Assembly (NCBI GenBank): GCA_013153495.1
Contig: JAADEH010000001.1
Span: 62,001-126,000, forward strand
Source of the DNA: Aquificota bacterium
GTDB lineage: Bacteria; Aquificota; Aquificia; Aquificales; Aquificaceae
DNA: 64,000 nucleotides
Direction of reading: 5' to 3'
Shown here: positions 1 to 9,720 of the stretch, in pieces
Layout of the letters: the number at the start of each line of letters is the position of its first letter
Position numbering within the stretch: the stretch's first letter is position 1
Notes under the pieces: generated by a model
Databases searched by the model: none
What the model saw: only the letters and a program-made list of their open reading frames with translations
Told to the model about the DNA's origin: nothing
Translations under genes and position numbers: made by a program

Positions 1-382
1 TTACGGGTCTCTGACCCGTCCTTCTTCTGCCTCTGGTAGCTCTTTCGAATATGGTGTCGAAGTCAAAACCAAAACCTCCTCCGAAGAAGTCCCTCAGAAT
101 TTCCTCCAAGCTGGGGAAGTCCTGAACGTTAACCTGTTCCTGAGCACCGGCACCTTCGAAGGCGGCGTGTCCGAACTGGTCGTAGAGCTTCCTCTTTTCC
201 GGGTCCGAAAGAACCTGATAGGCTTCGTTTATCTCCTTGAACTTTTCCTGGGCTTCCGGACTTTTGTTTATGTCAGGGTGATACTTTCTCGCAAGCCTTC
301 TGAAAGCCTTCTTTATCTCCTCCTGAGAGGCGTTGCGTGGCACTCCCAAGATTTCGTAGTAATCCTTCTTAGTAGAAGGCAT
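1..382 (-). CDS. dnaJ: Chaperone DnaJ, N-terminal part (truncated by window edge)
   Basis: Reverse translation from ATG at 382 gives [71 protein letters not shown], a J domain with HPD motif. Confidence 0.93.
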   Translation of the reverse strand, partial: MPSTKKDYYEILGVPRNASQEEIKKAFRRLARKYHPDINKSPEAQEKFKEINEAYQVLSDPEKRKLYDQFGHAAFEGAGAQEQVNVQDFPSLEEILRDFFGGGFGFDFDTIFERATRGRRRTGQRPV

Positions 383-442
383 TACAAACCTCCTATCAAC
401 CTTTCTCTCTGATTATTAAGATAAAATGTGAGTGAGTTTATG

Positions 443-1318
443 TCAAGTTTGTATCCCTTCGGGTATCAGCAATCTTTCGGGCTTCAGAACTCCGCTCTTT
501 ACCTTCCCTATCCCCACGAAGGTGTCGTCGATGTATATGGTAACATAACCTTCCGCTTTTTCCTTTACGAGCACAGGGTTTCCATTTAGGACCTTCTTTG
601 CGTTAAAGTAATCGAGACTGACCTTCGGTAGGAAGGAAAAGGCTCTCTCTACGGGCAGGACGAAGTCCCACGGATTGTCCGCTTCCAAGAACCTCTCGAG
701 AGGAACCGCATCGCTTAAGGAGAACGGACCCACCTCTTCACGAACGAGACCCTCTACGACCGCTCCCGAAGACAGGCTTTCCCCGAGGTCGTTTATCAAA
801 CTGCGGACGTATGTTCCCGAGGACACCTTCATGCGTATCGTTATGTGAGGAGGTATGCACTCGAGGAGTTTTAGCTCGTAAATCCTGACCTTGACGGGTT
901 TGAGCTGAGGGTTTTTCCCTCTGCGGGCAAGTTTGTATGCTCTCTTTCCCTGAACTTTTTTTGCGGAAAAGGGAGGAGGAACCTGATATATTTCTCCCAC
1001 GAAGCGGGAGAGGGCTTTTTCAACCTCTTGACAGGAGACCTTTACCTCTCTCTCCTCTATCACATTTCCCTCCACGTCGTAGGTGTCCGTCTTTACTCCG
1101 AGGCGTGCCTTTACCAGGTAGGTCTTATCCATGTTGAGAAACATCCAGGAAAAACGGGTCGCTCTGCCGATTAGAAGAATTAAGAGTCCCGTAGCCAAGG
1201 GGTCCAAGGTTCCGCTATGACCAACTTTAGTTCTTAGCTTTCGGCGGACTTTTTCGACGACACGGGTAGAGGTTAACCCTTTGGGTTTGTCTATTAGAAG
1301 TATGCCGTCGCTTCCCAT
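443..1318 (-). CDS. truB: tRNA pseudouridine(55) synthase TruB
   Basis: MGSDGILLIDKPKGLTSTRVVEKVRRKLRTKVGHSGTLDPLATGLL: TruB motif GHSGTLDPLATG. Confidence 0.95.
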   Translation of the reverse strand: MGSDGILLIDKPKGLTSTRVVEKVRRKLRTKVGHSGTLDPLATGLLILLIGRATRFSWMFLNMDKTYLVKARLGVKTDTYDVEGNVIEEREVKVSCQEVEKALSRFVGEIYQVPPPFSAKKVQGKRAYKLARRGKNPQLKPVKVRIYELKLLECIPPHITIRMKVSSGTYVRSLINDLGESLSSGAVVEGLVREEVGPFSLSDAVPLERFLEADNPWDFVLPVERAFSFLPKVSLDYFNAKKVLNGNPVLVKEKAEGYVTIYIDDTFVGIGKVKSGVLKPERLLIPEGIQT

Positions 1319-1319
1319 T

Positions 1320-2249
1320 TCAGCTCAGGAAGTCCTTTAGGTGTCTCTTCATAGCGAGACTTCTGAGCTTTCTGAGCGCTCTCGTTTCTAACTGTCTGAC
1401 CCTTTCCCTCGAAACACCCAGGATGTCTCCTATCTCACGCAGGGTTTTAGGCTCGTTTCCTCTCAGTCCGAACCTAAGCTCTATAACCTTTCTCTCCTTT
1501 TCGGGAAGTTTGTCCAATAGGTCGTATATTTCCTTTTCCAATACCTCCTGTATTACGCTCTCTTCTACCTCTGCGGTTCCGTGTTTGCTGAGGAAGTCAA
1601 CGAAAAAGGTGTCCTCGTTGTCTCCTACCGGGGCGTCGAGGGACAGGGGTATCCTGCAAACCTGGAGATACTTCTCCACCTCTTCGGGGGAAATCTTGTA
1701 TCCTTCCTTTTTGAACCTCTTTTCTATCTCCTCCTCCGTGGGTTCCCTTCCCAACTCCTTTGCCAGCTCCTTGGCTATCATCTCCTTAGAGAGTGCCTCT
1801 GCAACCTCTTCGGGTGTTGGCTCCCTTTCGAGTTCCTTGGCAAGCTCAGCGTATATGGTTCCTATCTTGCTTATGAGGTGGGACTGTTTTAGGGGAATTC
1901 TGACCGCACCCGTTTGCTGGGAAAGAGCCTGCATTATGGCTTGTCTTATCCACCAGACCGCATAGGATATGAACTTTACTCCTCTGTCTGGGTCGAACCT
2001 CTTTGCTGCTTCGAGGAGTCCCAAGTTACCTGCCGCTATAAGTTCCGAAAAGGGAAGACCGTATCCTATATACTGTTTGGCTACGCTTACCACAAAGCGC
2101 AGATTGGACTCTACCAGCTTTTTGAGAGCTTCCTCGTCCCCCTCTTTGGCTCTCTTTGCCAGCTCCTTCTCCTCTTCGGGAGAGAGGAGAGGTATCTTTG
2201 AAATCCTTTTCAAGTATTGATTTATAAGCTCCTGCTCGGTGTCCGGCAT
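1320..2249 (-). CDS. RNA polymerase sigma factor, sigma-70 family (short, lacks region 1.1)
   Basis: Region 2 SNLRFVVSVAKQYIGYGLPFSELIAAGNLGLLEAAKRFDPDRGVKFISYAVWWIRQAI; region 4 ERKVIELRFGLRGNEPKTLREIGDILGVSRERVRQLETRALRKLR. Confidence 0.95.
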   Translation of the reverse strand: MPDTEQELINQYLKRISKIPLLSPEEEKELAKRAKEGDEEALKKLVESNLRFVVSVAKQYIGYGLPFSELIAAGNLGLLEAAKRFDPDRGVKFISYAVWWIRQAIMQALSQQTGAVRIPLKQSHLISKIGTIYAELAKELEREPTPEEVAEALSKEMIAKELAKELGREPTEEEIEKRFKKEGYKISPEEVEKYLQVCRIPLSLDAPVGDNEDTFFVDFLSKHGTAEVEESVIQEVLEKEIYDLLDKLPEKERKVIELRFGLRGNEPKTLREIGDILGVSRERVRQLETRALRKLRSLAMKRHLKDFLS

Positions 2250-2256
2250 GGCTACC

Positions 2257-3672
2257 TCACCTTAACCTCAAAACGAGGTAAATGTTGCTCTTGTCTCTCC
2301 TCACAAGCAGGAGAGCTTTCGTTTTACCCATCTCCTTAAGGTTTTCCAGTATGGAGAAGAACTCCTGAACGCTCTCCACCTTTTGGTAGTTTACCCTCAT
2401 TATCACATCACCGGGTCTCAGACCGCTCCTGTCCGCAGGACTTCCGGGAACTACCGAGACCACGAGAACACCGTCAACCCCGAGGCGAGCCTTCTCTTGG
2501 GGAGTGAGGTCTCTGAGGGTAAGTCCGAGGTCTCCGGACTCTTCGCTCTTTTCCTTAACCGCACCCTTTTCGGGAAGCTCCCCTATTTCTACCTCTATCT
2601 TTCTCTTCTTTCCGTCCCTGATTACCGTAAGCTCTACCCTGGTTCCCGGTTTGGTTTTCATGATGGAAAACTGGAGGTCCCTTACGCTTTCGATTTTCCT
2701 TCCGCTTAGCTCAACTATTATGTCTCCCACTTTAAGTCCTGCCTTGTCCGCAGGACTACCCTTTAAAACCTGAGCTATTAGAATTCCCTCCTTAACTCCT
2801 ATGGCTTCCGCTATGTCAGGCGTTATCTCCTGAATTACGACCCCGAGCCAACCTCTTACGACCCTTCCGTGCTCGAGTATCTGTTCCATGACCCACTTGG
2901 CGAGGTTTATAGGTATGGCAAACCCGAGACCCTGTCCGGAGGCGACTATGGCGGTGTTTATCCCTATCACCTCACCGTATATGTTTATGAGTGGTCCTCC
3001 CGAGTTTCCGGGGTTTATGGCGGCGTCGGTCTGTATGTAGCTCTCGTATTGGGTTATACCTATGCTCCTTTTGAGAGCGGAGACGACACCCACAGTTACC
3101 GTTCTCTCGAGACCGTAGGGGTTTCCTATGGCTATTGCGAGCTGTCCCACCTTGACCTTGTCCGAGTCTCCGAGCTTAGCAACCCTCTTTTGAGGGTCCT
3201 TTATGCCTTCTGCGTCAACTTCTAAAACCGCAAGGTCTGTTTTGGGGTCCGTTCCCACAACCTTTGCAGACCTTTCGGTGTGTTTATCGAACCTGACAGT
3301 TATGCTCGATGCGTCTTCTATAACGTGATTGTTGGTTAATATGTATAGCTTCCCTTTTTCATACTTAACTATGACCCCGGAACCCAAGGACCTCCTTTCT
3401 CTCTTGAAAGGCTCCATGGGTATGCGGAAGGGGAAGTCAAAGTGCTCGAAGGGGTTGAACTCGACCTCCTGACGGGCGAATATGGTAACGACGGAAGGGG
3501 AAACCTTGTCAACTACCTTGGTAAGCTCCCTCTGGAAGGCTTCTAAGATGCCACCACCGTTGAGTTCATGGTTCAGGGAGTGGTTTTCTTTTACCTCCGC
3601 TCTGCACCCTACGAGGAGTCCGAAAATGAAAAGGAAGGTAAGGGCGAACGCTTTCATCTTTATCCTCCTCAT
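2257..3672 (-). CDS. HtrA/DegP-family serine endoprotease with two PDZ domains; start probably ATG at 3672
   Basis: Signal peptide MKAFALTFLFIFGLLVGC; catalytic pieces TNNHVIEDA, TDLAVL, GNSGGPLIN; two PDZ repeats. Confidence 0.94.
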   Translation of the reverse strand: MRRIKMKAFALTFLFIFGLLVGCRAEVKENHSLNHELNGGGILEAFQRELTKVVDKVSPSVVTIFARQEVEFNPFEHFDFPFRIPMEPFKRERRSLGSGVIVKYEKGKLYILTNNHVIEDASSITVRFDKHTERSAKVVGTDPKTDLAVLEVDAEGIKDPQKRVAKLGDSDKVKVGQLAIAIGNPYGLERTVTVGVVSALKRSIGITQYESYIQTDAAINPGNSGGPLINIYGEVIGINTAIVASGQGLGFAIPINLAKWVMEQILEHGRVVRGWLGVVIQEITPDIAEAIGVKEGILIAQVLKGSPADKAGLKVGDIIVELSGRKIESVRDLQFSIMKTKPGTRVELTVIRDGKKRKIEVEIGELPEKGAVKEKSEESGDLGLTLRDLTPQEKARLGVDGVLVVSVVPGSPADRSGLRPGDVIMRVNYQKVESVQEFFSILENLKEMGKTKALLLVRRDKSNIYLVLRLR

Positions 3673-4325
3673 ACCACCCTCGCATACAAAAATAGCATAC
3701 GAAAGGTGGGGCTTTCTATAGAGTTTATCAGGTTCAGGATTTCTTTCTTGGTTAAAGGTCTCCTTCGGTTCGGGTTTAAGGAGCTTCCCGTGTGATGGAA
3801 AAACCTCACCAGGTCCCACCCTTCGAAAGGTATCCTCACCTCTCTAATTTCGTATTTTAGCTTCAGACCCCCGAGGGTGCCGATAACTTCCTCCTCTTTC
3901 GGAAAGGGGAAATCCAAACCCTTGAGACTTCCCTCCACCGGAAGAGCCAAACCTACTCCCACCCTCGCAACCCGAACGACCTCTCTCAGGCTCTTGCTCA
4001 GGTCGGTCCAGTGAAGGGAAAAGTTGCTCAAAACGAAGTCGAAGGAACCGTCTTTGAAGGGAAGGTTTTCCGCATCTCCTACGACCGCTCTCCCAAACCT
4101 CCTGTGAAATATCTCTACCATCTTGGGGGCTATGTCCAGACCGAAGGGGACGCACCCGGGGGGCAAAAAGGAAGAGACGAAACCTGTTCCGCATCCCAGG
4201 TCGAGAATACTTCCGTGCGGTTTTACGAAGCTAACCAGCTTGCGGGCACTCTCCTTCTGGGGAACACCCCATTTATCGTAAGTTTGAGCTGACCTTGAGA
4301 AGCGTAGAGAGTAAGCTCCTTTCAT
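3669..4325 (-). CDS. bioC: SAM-dependent methyltransferase, BioC-like (malonyl-ACP O-methyltransferase)
   Basis: VSFVKPHGSILDLGCGTGFVSSFL SAM-binding motif; N-terminal RFSRSAQTYDKWGVPQKESARKLV typical of BioC; overlaps a BioH-like gene. Confidence 0.7.
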   Translation of the reverse strand: MKGAYSLRFSRSAQTYDKWGVPQKESARKLVSFVKPHGSILDLGCGTGFVSSFLPPGCVPFGLDIAPKMVEIFHRRFGRAVVGDAENLPFKDGSFDFVLSNFSLHWTDLSKSLREVVRVARVGVGLALPVEGSLKGLDFPFPKEEEVIGTLGGLKLKYEIREVRIPFEGWDLVRFFHHTGSSLNPNRRRPLTKKEILNLINSIESPTFRMLFLYARVV

Positions 4326-4914
4326 CTTCAAAGGGAAAATGTCCTCCGGGGAGGATAACAAGTTTACTACCTTTTATCAAGAGTCGGAGTTTGTATGCCT
4401 CCAAAGGCGGAACGACCAAATCCCTATCACCTTGAATTATAAAGACTCCCCTCTTCAGCGTAGGAAGTTGGTCCCGCAGGTCGAGGTTTATGTAATCCTC
4501 CAACATACGCATACCTATGTCTTCTTTAAATTCGTCCTCAAACTCCCTGGACAAAGCAATCCTTCTGAAAACCTTTATTCCCTCTCTCTTTACCCTCATG
4601 CGGAGCGCTCTTACATTTTTACCGCTCCATGCACCACCGAAGTAGGGAGAAGTCCCTATCAAAAACAGCCTCCTGACCTTGGAGGGAAACCTGAGAGCTA
4701 ACATGAGAGCAATAGACCCTCCCATGGACCACCCCACTATGTCGTGGGAGGAAGGAAGGGAAAGCGCTATCTCTTCCACGAGGGAGTTCATGTCCCGATA
4801 GTCCGAACTTCCTTTTCCATGTCCGGGCAGGTCTATCTTTACTGCGGGAATGTTTCCGAAGACCTTTGAGGAAAACCCCCAACCGTGGAGGAACACGGGA
4901 TTTATAAGCCTCAT
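4273..4914 (-). CDS. bioH: alpha/beta hydrolase, BioH-like pimeloyl-ACP methyl ester esterase
   Basis: FLHGWGFSSKVF, nucleophile elbow VGWSMGGS, IIQGDRDLVVP, GGHFPF. Confidence 0.7.
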   Translation of the reverse strand: MRLINPVFLHGWGFSSKVFGNIPAVKIDLPGHGKGSSDYRDMNSLVEEIALSLPSSHDIVGWSMGGSIALMLALRFPSKVRRLFLIGTSPYFGGAWSGKNVRALRMRVKREGIKVFRRIALSREFEDEFKEDIGMRMLEDYINLDLRDQLPTLKRGVFIIQGDRDLVVPPLEAYKLRLLIKGSKLVILPGGHFPFEDERSLLSTLLKVSSNLR

Positions 4915-4946
4915 TGAGAAATATAATAAACAGCAGGAGGTAAGGC

Positions 4947-5273
4947 ATGGAGACTATCAAGGACTGGGACCTGAAGTTAGAGCTGGTAAAGACCAAGAGG
5001 GGAGTTCTTCTGCACAAAATAACGGTAAGCGAAGACCACTTCTTTCTTGAGCAGAACCCCCTAAAGGACAGCAAATACGGGGTAGCCTACCGGAAGATAA
5101 AGGAGAGATACCCGGAGTTTTACATGTTCTGGGAGATAAAGAACAACAGATACACGGGAAGACTGATAGCGGGAGCCATACTGAACAAGGAAGAGATAGA
5201 CCTATTCATAACCGACGTTCTCAAGAGTGAGGAATTCAAGAGCTACGAAGACGTGAGGGAAGAGATAGAGTAG
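4947..5273 (+). CDS. conserved hypothetical protein (108 aa)
   Basis: Intact ORF with upstream RBS-like aggaggtaagg, 2 bp upstream of the lptB-like ATPase. Confidence 0.75.
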   Translation: METIKDWDLKLELVKTKRGVLLHKITVSEDHFFLEQNPLKDSKYGVAYRKIKERYPEFYMFWEIKNNRYTGRLIAGAILNKEEIDLFITDVLKSEEFKSYEDVREEIE

Positions 5274-5275
5274 GT

Positions 5276-5992
5276 ATGCTTCTGGCTCGAGATGTAAGAA
5301 AGAGCTTTAAAGGTAGGGAAATTATAAAAGGTGTGAGCTTGAGGTTGGAGAGGGGGGAGGTGGTGGGACTTCTCGGACCCAACGGTGCGGGAAAGACGAC
5401 GCTCTTTAACTCCCTCGTGGGATTTGTGAAGATTGACAGTGGAAAGATAGAACTGGACGGTGAGGACATAACCCACATGCCTCCCCACGAAAGGGCAAAG
5501 AGGGGTATAGCTTTCCTACCCCAGGAGCACACCCTTTTTGACGACCTTACGGTTTTGGAAAACCTGTTGATATTCCTTGAGTTTTTCACCCAGAGTAGAG
5601 AGGAAGCCATAACTAAAGCGGAGGCACTTTTGGAAGATTTCGGACTTCTGAACCTGAAGGATACGAAAGCGTATGCCCTTTCTGGTGGGCAGAAGAGGAG
5701 ACTTGAGATAGCAAGGAGCTTGATAACCAAACCCAAATATTTGTTTCTAGACGAGCCTTTTGCGGGCTTGGACCCCATAATAGTGAGCGACATCAGGGGA
5801 ATGGTCAGGAGTCTCAAACATCAGGACATAGGTATCCTGATAACGGACCACAACGTCAGAGAAACTATAAGCATAGTTGACAGGGTTTACATAATCTCGG
5901 AAGGACGGATAATAGCGGAAGGTGAACCCGTAAAGGTCGTGGAGCTTCAGGAGGTCAGGAAAACATATCTCGGGGAAGACTTCAGGTTATAA
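5276..5992 (+). CDS. lptB: LPS export ABC transporter ATP-binding protein LptB
   Basis: Walker A GPNGAGKTT, signature LSGGQKRR, Walker B YLFLDEPFAGLDPI. Confidence 0.88.
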   Translation: MLLARDVRKSFKGREIIKGVSLRLERGEVVGLLGPNGAGKTTLFNSLVGFVKIDSGKIELDGEDITHMPPHERAKRGIAFLPQEHTLFDDLTVLENLLIFLEFFTQSREEAITKAEALLEDFGLLNLKDTKAYALSGGQKRRLEIARSLITKPKYLFLDEPFAGLDPIIVSDIRGMVRSLKHQDIGILITDHNVRETISIVDRVYIISEGRIIAEGEPVKVVELQEVRKTYLGEDFRL

Positions 5993-8570
5993 TTTCCTCT
6001 CCCTCTCCGAAGAGATATCCCTGACCGAACCTTAAACCTATTTCCCTTACCGTCTCAAGCTCTTCCACCCTTTCTATGAACTCAGCCACGAGGTTTATAG
6101 AGAACTTATCGGTCATGGTTTTTATGCTCTCCACTATCGCTCGATTGTAGGGGTCTTTGTGTATGTTCCTTATAAAGGTTCCATCTATCTTTATGAGGTC
6201 TATGTGTTTTACGAGGTGCCTCATCTGGAATATGGAGGAAAAACCACTTCCGAAGTCGTCTATTACCACCTTAAATCCCATACCTTTTAGCCTCTCAACG
6301 TATAGGTAGGCTTCTCTCATGTTCAAAAAGGCTTCCCTCTCCGTAATCTCGACAAAAACCCTCGGTCTGTGATGAAGGGGTATTGATTCAAGCTCCGAGA
6401 AGAGCCAGCCCCTTTCTATGGACCTTGGTGATACATTTATGAAAAAGTTTTTGTCTTGCATGTTTCTCACAAGGAGTAGCTTTTTAACTCTCCTTACCGT
6501 CAGCCTGTCTATCTCCTCCGTAAGTCCGAGTTCGTCTATGTAGTCTATGAACTCACTTATAGGTTTGATTTTGCCGTTCAGGAGGACCCTCAAAAGTAGT
6601 TCGTATCCGAAAATCTGGTCGGTCTTCAGGTCGTAGATGGGTTGTAGTTTGTGTAAGGTTTTACCTTTGAGGACAGCCTCTTTGAAGTCCTTTCCTCGGT
6701 GAAACCTTTGAACGAAAAAGTTTTTATCGTCTCTGCCCAGAAGCATCACGGTTTTGTCCTTACCCTCGTTTTTGGCTTTGTATAGGGCTATGTCCGCAAC
6801 GGTCAAAAGGTCCTGGGGATCGTCCGTGTCTGCAGGGTAGTTTGCAACACCACAGCTCACCGTTAGATACAGGGACATTCCACCGTCTATGTTAAATTCC
6901 TCTTCCCTTATTCTCTTCCTTATCCTCTCCGATAGCTCGTAAGCTCCCATCTTGTCCGTTTCGGGGCACAAAACCGCAAATTCCTCCCCACCGTAGCGGT
7001 AAACGCTGTCCGAGTCCCTGACGGTTCCCTCTATCAGACGGGCTATCCACTTAAGCACCTGGTCTCCGACCGCATGCCCGTAAGTGTCGTTTATTCCCTT
7101 AAAGTTGTCTATGTCGAGCATTATAAGGCTGAGCGGTTTGTTGTATCTCTTAGCAAGCCTTCCGTAATTTCCTATGTCCCTCTCCAGCATCCTTCTGTTT
7201 GCTACCCCCGTCAGGGGGTCCGTAGTTGCGAGGTGGGTTAGCCTAACTGTGTTAAACATGTGTTGACAAACGACCTTTAGGTAGCTCTCGTTTATGGGGT
7301 CCAGCCTGTTTTCCATCAGGAGAACTACACCCCCGATGGTGTTGTCGTCTATCCTGAACATGGCTACGCTGATGCACCCGGACTTGCCTTCCCTCTTTAT
7401 GCACAGGGGCTCCTCGAACTGAATGGGTGTATTTGTGCGTTCCTTCTTGTATATCTCTACCATGCGCTCTACGACCTCTTCGTGGGTTCCGTCGCTGGGT
7501 ATTATGTAGGTAAAGCGTCCGCTCCTTAAGTCTTCCAGAAGTAGCAGGGAAGCCTTTGAGCCAAACATTTTGTTTATCTGGGACAGGGTGCTTTCTATGA
7601 AGGGGTAGAGGTCCTCGGGAGCCTTTACGGTTCTTATGGCTGTGTCGAGTATAAGCTCGAGCTTTTCGAGCCTCTGTTTTGTGTCTTCGGAAAACTTTTT
7701 GAGAAGTTTTGCTATACCACCGAACTCGTCCTTAGCCTCCAGAAGGTCCTGAAAGGATACCGAGTAATTACCTTTTTCGAGTTCACCCACTACCTCCTTC
7801 AGACGTCTTATGGGGTAATTTATGAGCTTTACCCAGAGTATGTAGGAGACCGACATGAGAAGGATAAGAACGAAGTAGAGTCTTGCATAAACCATTATGC
7901 GGTCCCGCAGGAGAACCTTGAGGATGCTCGAGTTGGGAACGAGCACGAACATGTGAGCGTTGGTAAATTCGCTTTTGTAAATAACGAGGATGTCCCCATC
8001 GCTTAGTGTAGGGGCTTCTCCCAAGTAAAACTGTGCTCCATACTTTGCAATCGCTCCCAGATTTGGGGAGAGTATGCTCTTGAGGTAGGGTGTGTGGTGG
8101 CAGAAGAGATAAACTTCGTTACCCTCCCTTATTACGGAAACACCGGTCCAGCTCTCGGTGAAAAGGTGGAAGTATAATTTCTTCCCTTCCGAAGCCTCGA
8201 GGGCTTCCTTTAGCTTATCCTCCTCCACGCTTCCGACGGAGATACCTCCTCCCCTAACGCACAGCAGATAAGTTCCCACGAGTGGGGATATGTCTTTTCC
8301 CCTCTCTATCATCCTTATCAGGGCAAGGTCCGTCCTGAATATTTCCAGCACGAAGCTCCTAACGGCGGACATTCTGAACTTTGCCGCACGCTTTGCGGCG
8401 GTTTCCACCTCCCTCTTTACCTCCTTAGATGACAGGAACACGTCGATGCTGAAGGCGACAACCATAGAGAGAAGTGTTATAACCGCAAGGAGGACGACGA
8501 CCTTGGCGGAGTAGTTTTTTATGTTGAGTTTCTCTTCAACAAACCTGTTTATGCGTGGAGAAAACTCCAT
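5982..8570 (-). CDS. Membrane GGDEF-EAL protein with HAMP-like region
   Basis: N-terminal TM and extracytoplasmic region; YRYGGEEFAVL; EAL part with DDFGSGFSS, IKIDGTF, and ELL in place of EAL (GYELLLRV). Confidence 0.92.
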   Translation of the reverse strand: MEFSPRINRFVEEKLNIKNYSAKVVVLLAVITLLSMVVAFSIDVFLSSKEVKREVETAAKRAAKFRMSAVRSFVLEIFRTDLALIRMIERGKDISPLVGTYLLCVRGGGISVGSVEEDKLKEALEASEGKKLYFHLFTESWTGVSVIREGNEVYLFCHHTPYLKSILSPNLGAIAKYGAQFYLGEAPTLSDGDILVIYKSEFTNAHMFVLVPNSSILKVLLRDRIMVYARLYFVLILLMSVSYILWVKLINYPIRRLKEVVGELEKGNYSVSFQDLLEAKDEFGGIAKLLKKFSEDTKQRLEKLELILDTAIRTVKAPEDLYPFIESTLSQINKMFGSKASLLLLEDLRSGRFTYIIPSDGTHEEVVERMVEIYKKERTNTPIQFEEPLCIKREGKSGCISVAMFRIDDNTIGGVVLLMENRLDPINESYLKVVCQHMFNTVRLTHLATTDPLTGVANRRMLERDIGNYGRLAKRYNKPLSLIMLDIDNFKGINDTYGHAVGDQVLKWIARLIEGTVRDSDSVYRYGGEEFAVLCPETDKMGAYELSERIRKRIREEEFNIDGGMSLYLTVSCGVANYPADTDDPQDLLTVADIALYKAKNEGKDKTVMLLGRDDKNFFVQRFHRGKDFKEAVLKGKTLHKLQPIYDLKTDQIFGYELLLRVLLNGKIKPISEFIDYIDELGLTEEIDRLTVRRVKKLLLVRNMQDKNFFINVSPRSIERGWLFSELESIPLHHRPRVFVEITEREAFLNMREAYLYVERLKGMGFKVVIDDFGSGFSSIFQMRHLVKHIDLIKIDGTFIRNIHKDPYNRAIVESIKTMTDKFSINLVAEFIERVEELETVREIGLRFGQGYLFGEGEEIIT

Positions 8571-8598
8571 TCGGGCAAAGGAAATGATACCAGAATGT

Positions 8599-9699
8599 TT
8601 AGATGTATTGTCCTTTTAGCCTCCATCCCCCGTAAAGGTATAGAGCGGTATCTCTATCGAGTTCCCCGAGGGCTGACCTGATACCGTATTGGGGGTCAAA
8701 GGGCATCATGTCCGAACCGAAGATAATGTCCACTCCGAGCCGGTGAAGGGTCCTTATGGGGTTTAACCTCCTGTATCTCTCCTCACCGAGAGCCTTTATG
8801 TAAGTGTCCTTAAAAAATTCTTTGAAGTTCGGTTGCATGCAAAGTAAAAGGTTCATGTCCCTTGCACGGATTGCTTGTTCCCCGTCCACGAGTAGTGCGT
8901 GCTCTATCCTGTGGTATCTAAGCTTTGGTTTGACTTTTTCAAAGGCTTTCAAGCTCTCCTCCACCGCTCCGTCTCCTATGGCGTGCAGGGAAATTCTCAA
9001 TCCTTCCTCTTCAAGCTCTTCTATTATCCGGGCTATTTGGTCGCTTTCGTAATTTAAAATTCCTCTGTGGTTTGGCTTGTCCGCATAGGGTTCCTTGAGG
9101 TAGGCTGTTCTCGCTCCCACCGAGCCGTCCACGAAAAGCTTTACCCAGCCGAGCTTGAGGTTTTTAAATTTCCTTCTCCTGAAAAGGTCCAGCACCTCCC
9201 GGTAGTGTTCGTAGTAAGGCATAAGGACGACCTTTATGGGAAGGTTCTGGTCCGCAGAGGCGTAGATTTTTGCCAGCTCCCCATCCACGAAGTCGTGAAC
9301 TTCGAGTATCTTCATGGACTTCGCTTTCTTCAAGGCTCTGAAGAGGAGTCTTTTCATTTCTTCACCTTTAGGTTTGAAAAAGTCCACCGCTTCCCAGAGT
9401 TCCCGTTCCTTTAAAACCCCATCCTCGGACTTTGCTCCCAAAATCTCGAGGGCTAATCTGTTTGCCACACCTACGTGGGCATCTTTCCGTAGCAGTAATA
9501 GGGGCTTTTTTATCCTGTCGAGGTCTTGTATTGTTGGTGGTCTTCCGAGTTTGTTTTCGTCCCATCCCCATGCAACGATGTTATCGTCGGGGAGGTTTTC
9601 AAGAGCGCTAACTAACTCACCTACCGAGTTAATTCTGTCAAAGGGAATTCGTTCCAGAACGAGGAGTTCCATGTGTGTGTGAGCATCTACGAAGCTCAT
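8599..9699 (-). CDS. Amidohydrolase-family metal-dependent hydrolase
   Basis: FVDAHTHMELL start; SLHAIGDGAVE; FGSDMMPFDP. Confidence 0.85.
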   Translation of the reverse strand: MSFVDAHTHMELLVLERIPFDRINSVGELVSALENLPDDNIVAWGWDENKLGRPPTIQDLDRIKKPLLLLRKDAHVGVANRLALEILGAKSEDGVLKERELWEAVDFFKPKGEEMKRLLFRALKKAKSMKILEVHDFVDGELAKIYASADQNLPIKVVLMPYYEHYREVLDLFRRRKFKNLKLGWVKLFVDGSVGARTAYLKEPYADKPNHRGILNYESDQIARIIEELEEEGLRISLHAIGDGAVEESLKAFEKVKPKLRYHRIEHALLVDGEQAIRARDMNLLLCMQPNFKEFFKDTYIKALGEERYRRLNPIRTLHRLGVDIIFGSDMMPFDPQYGIRSALGELDRDTALYLYGGWRLKGQYI

Positions 9700-9720
9700 A
9701 CTATAGAATTTTTATTTATT

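Noticed and set aside
1423-1965. 180-aa plus-strand ORF
   Set aside because: Antisense of the sigma factor gene, Ser-rich composition typical of a shadow ORF.
5236-5817. 193-aa minus-strand ORF
   Set aside because: Antisense of lptB; Ser/Leu-rich shadow ORF.
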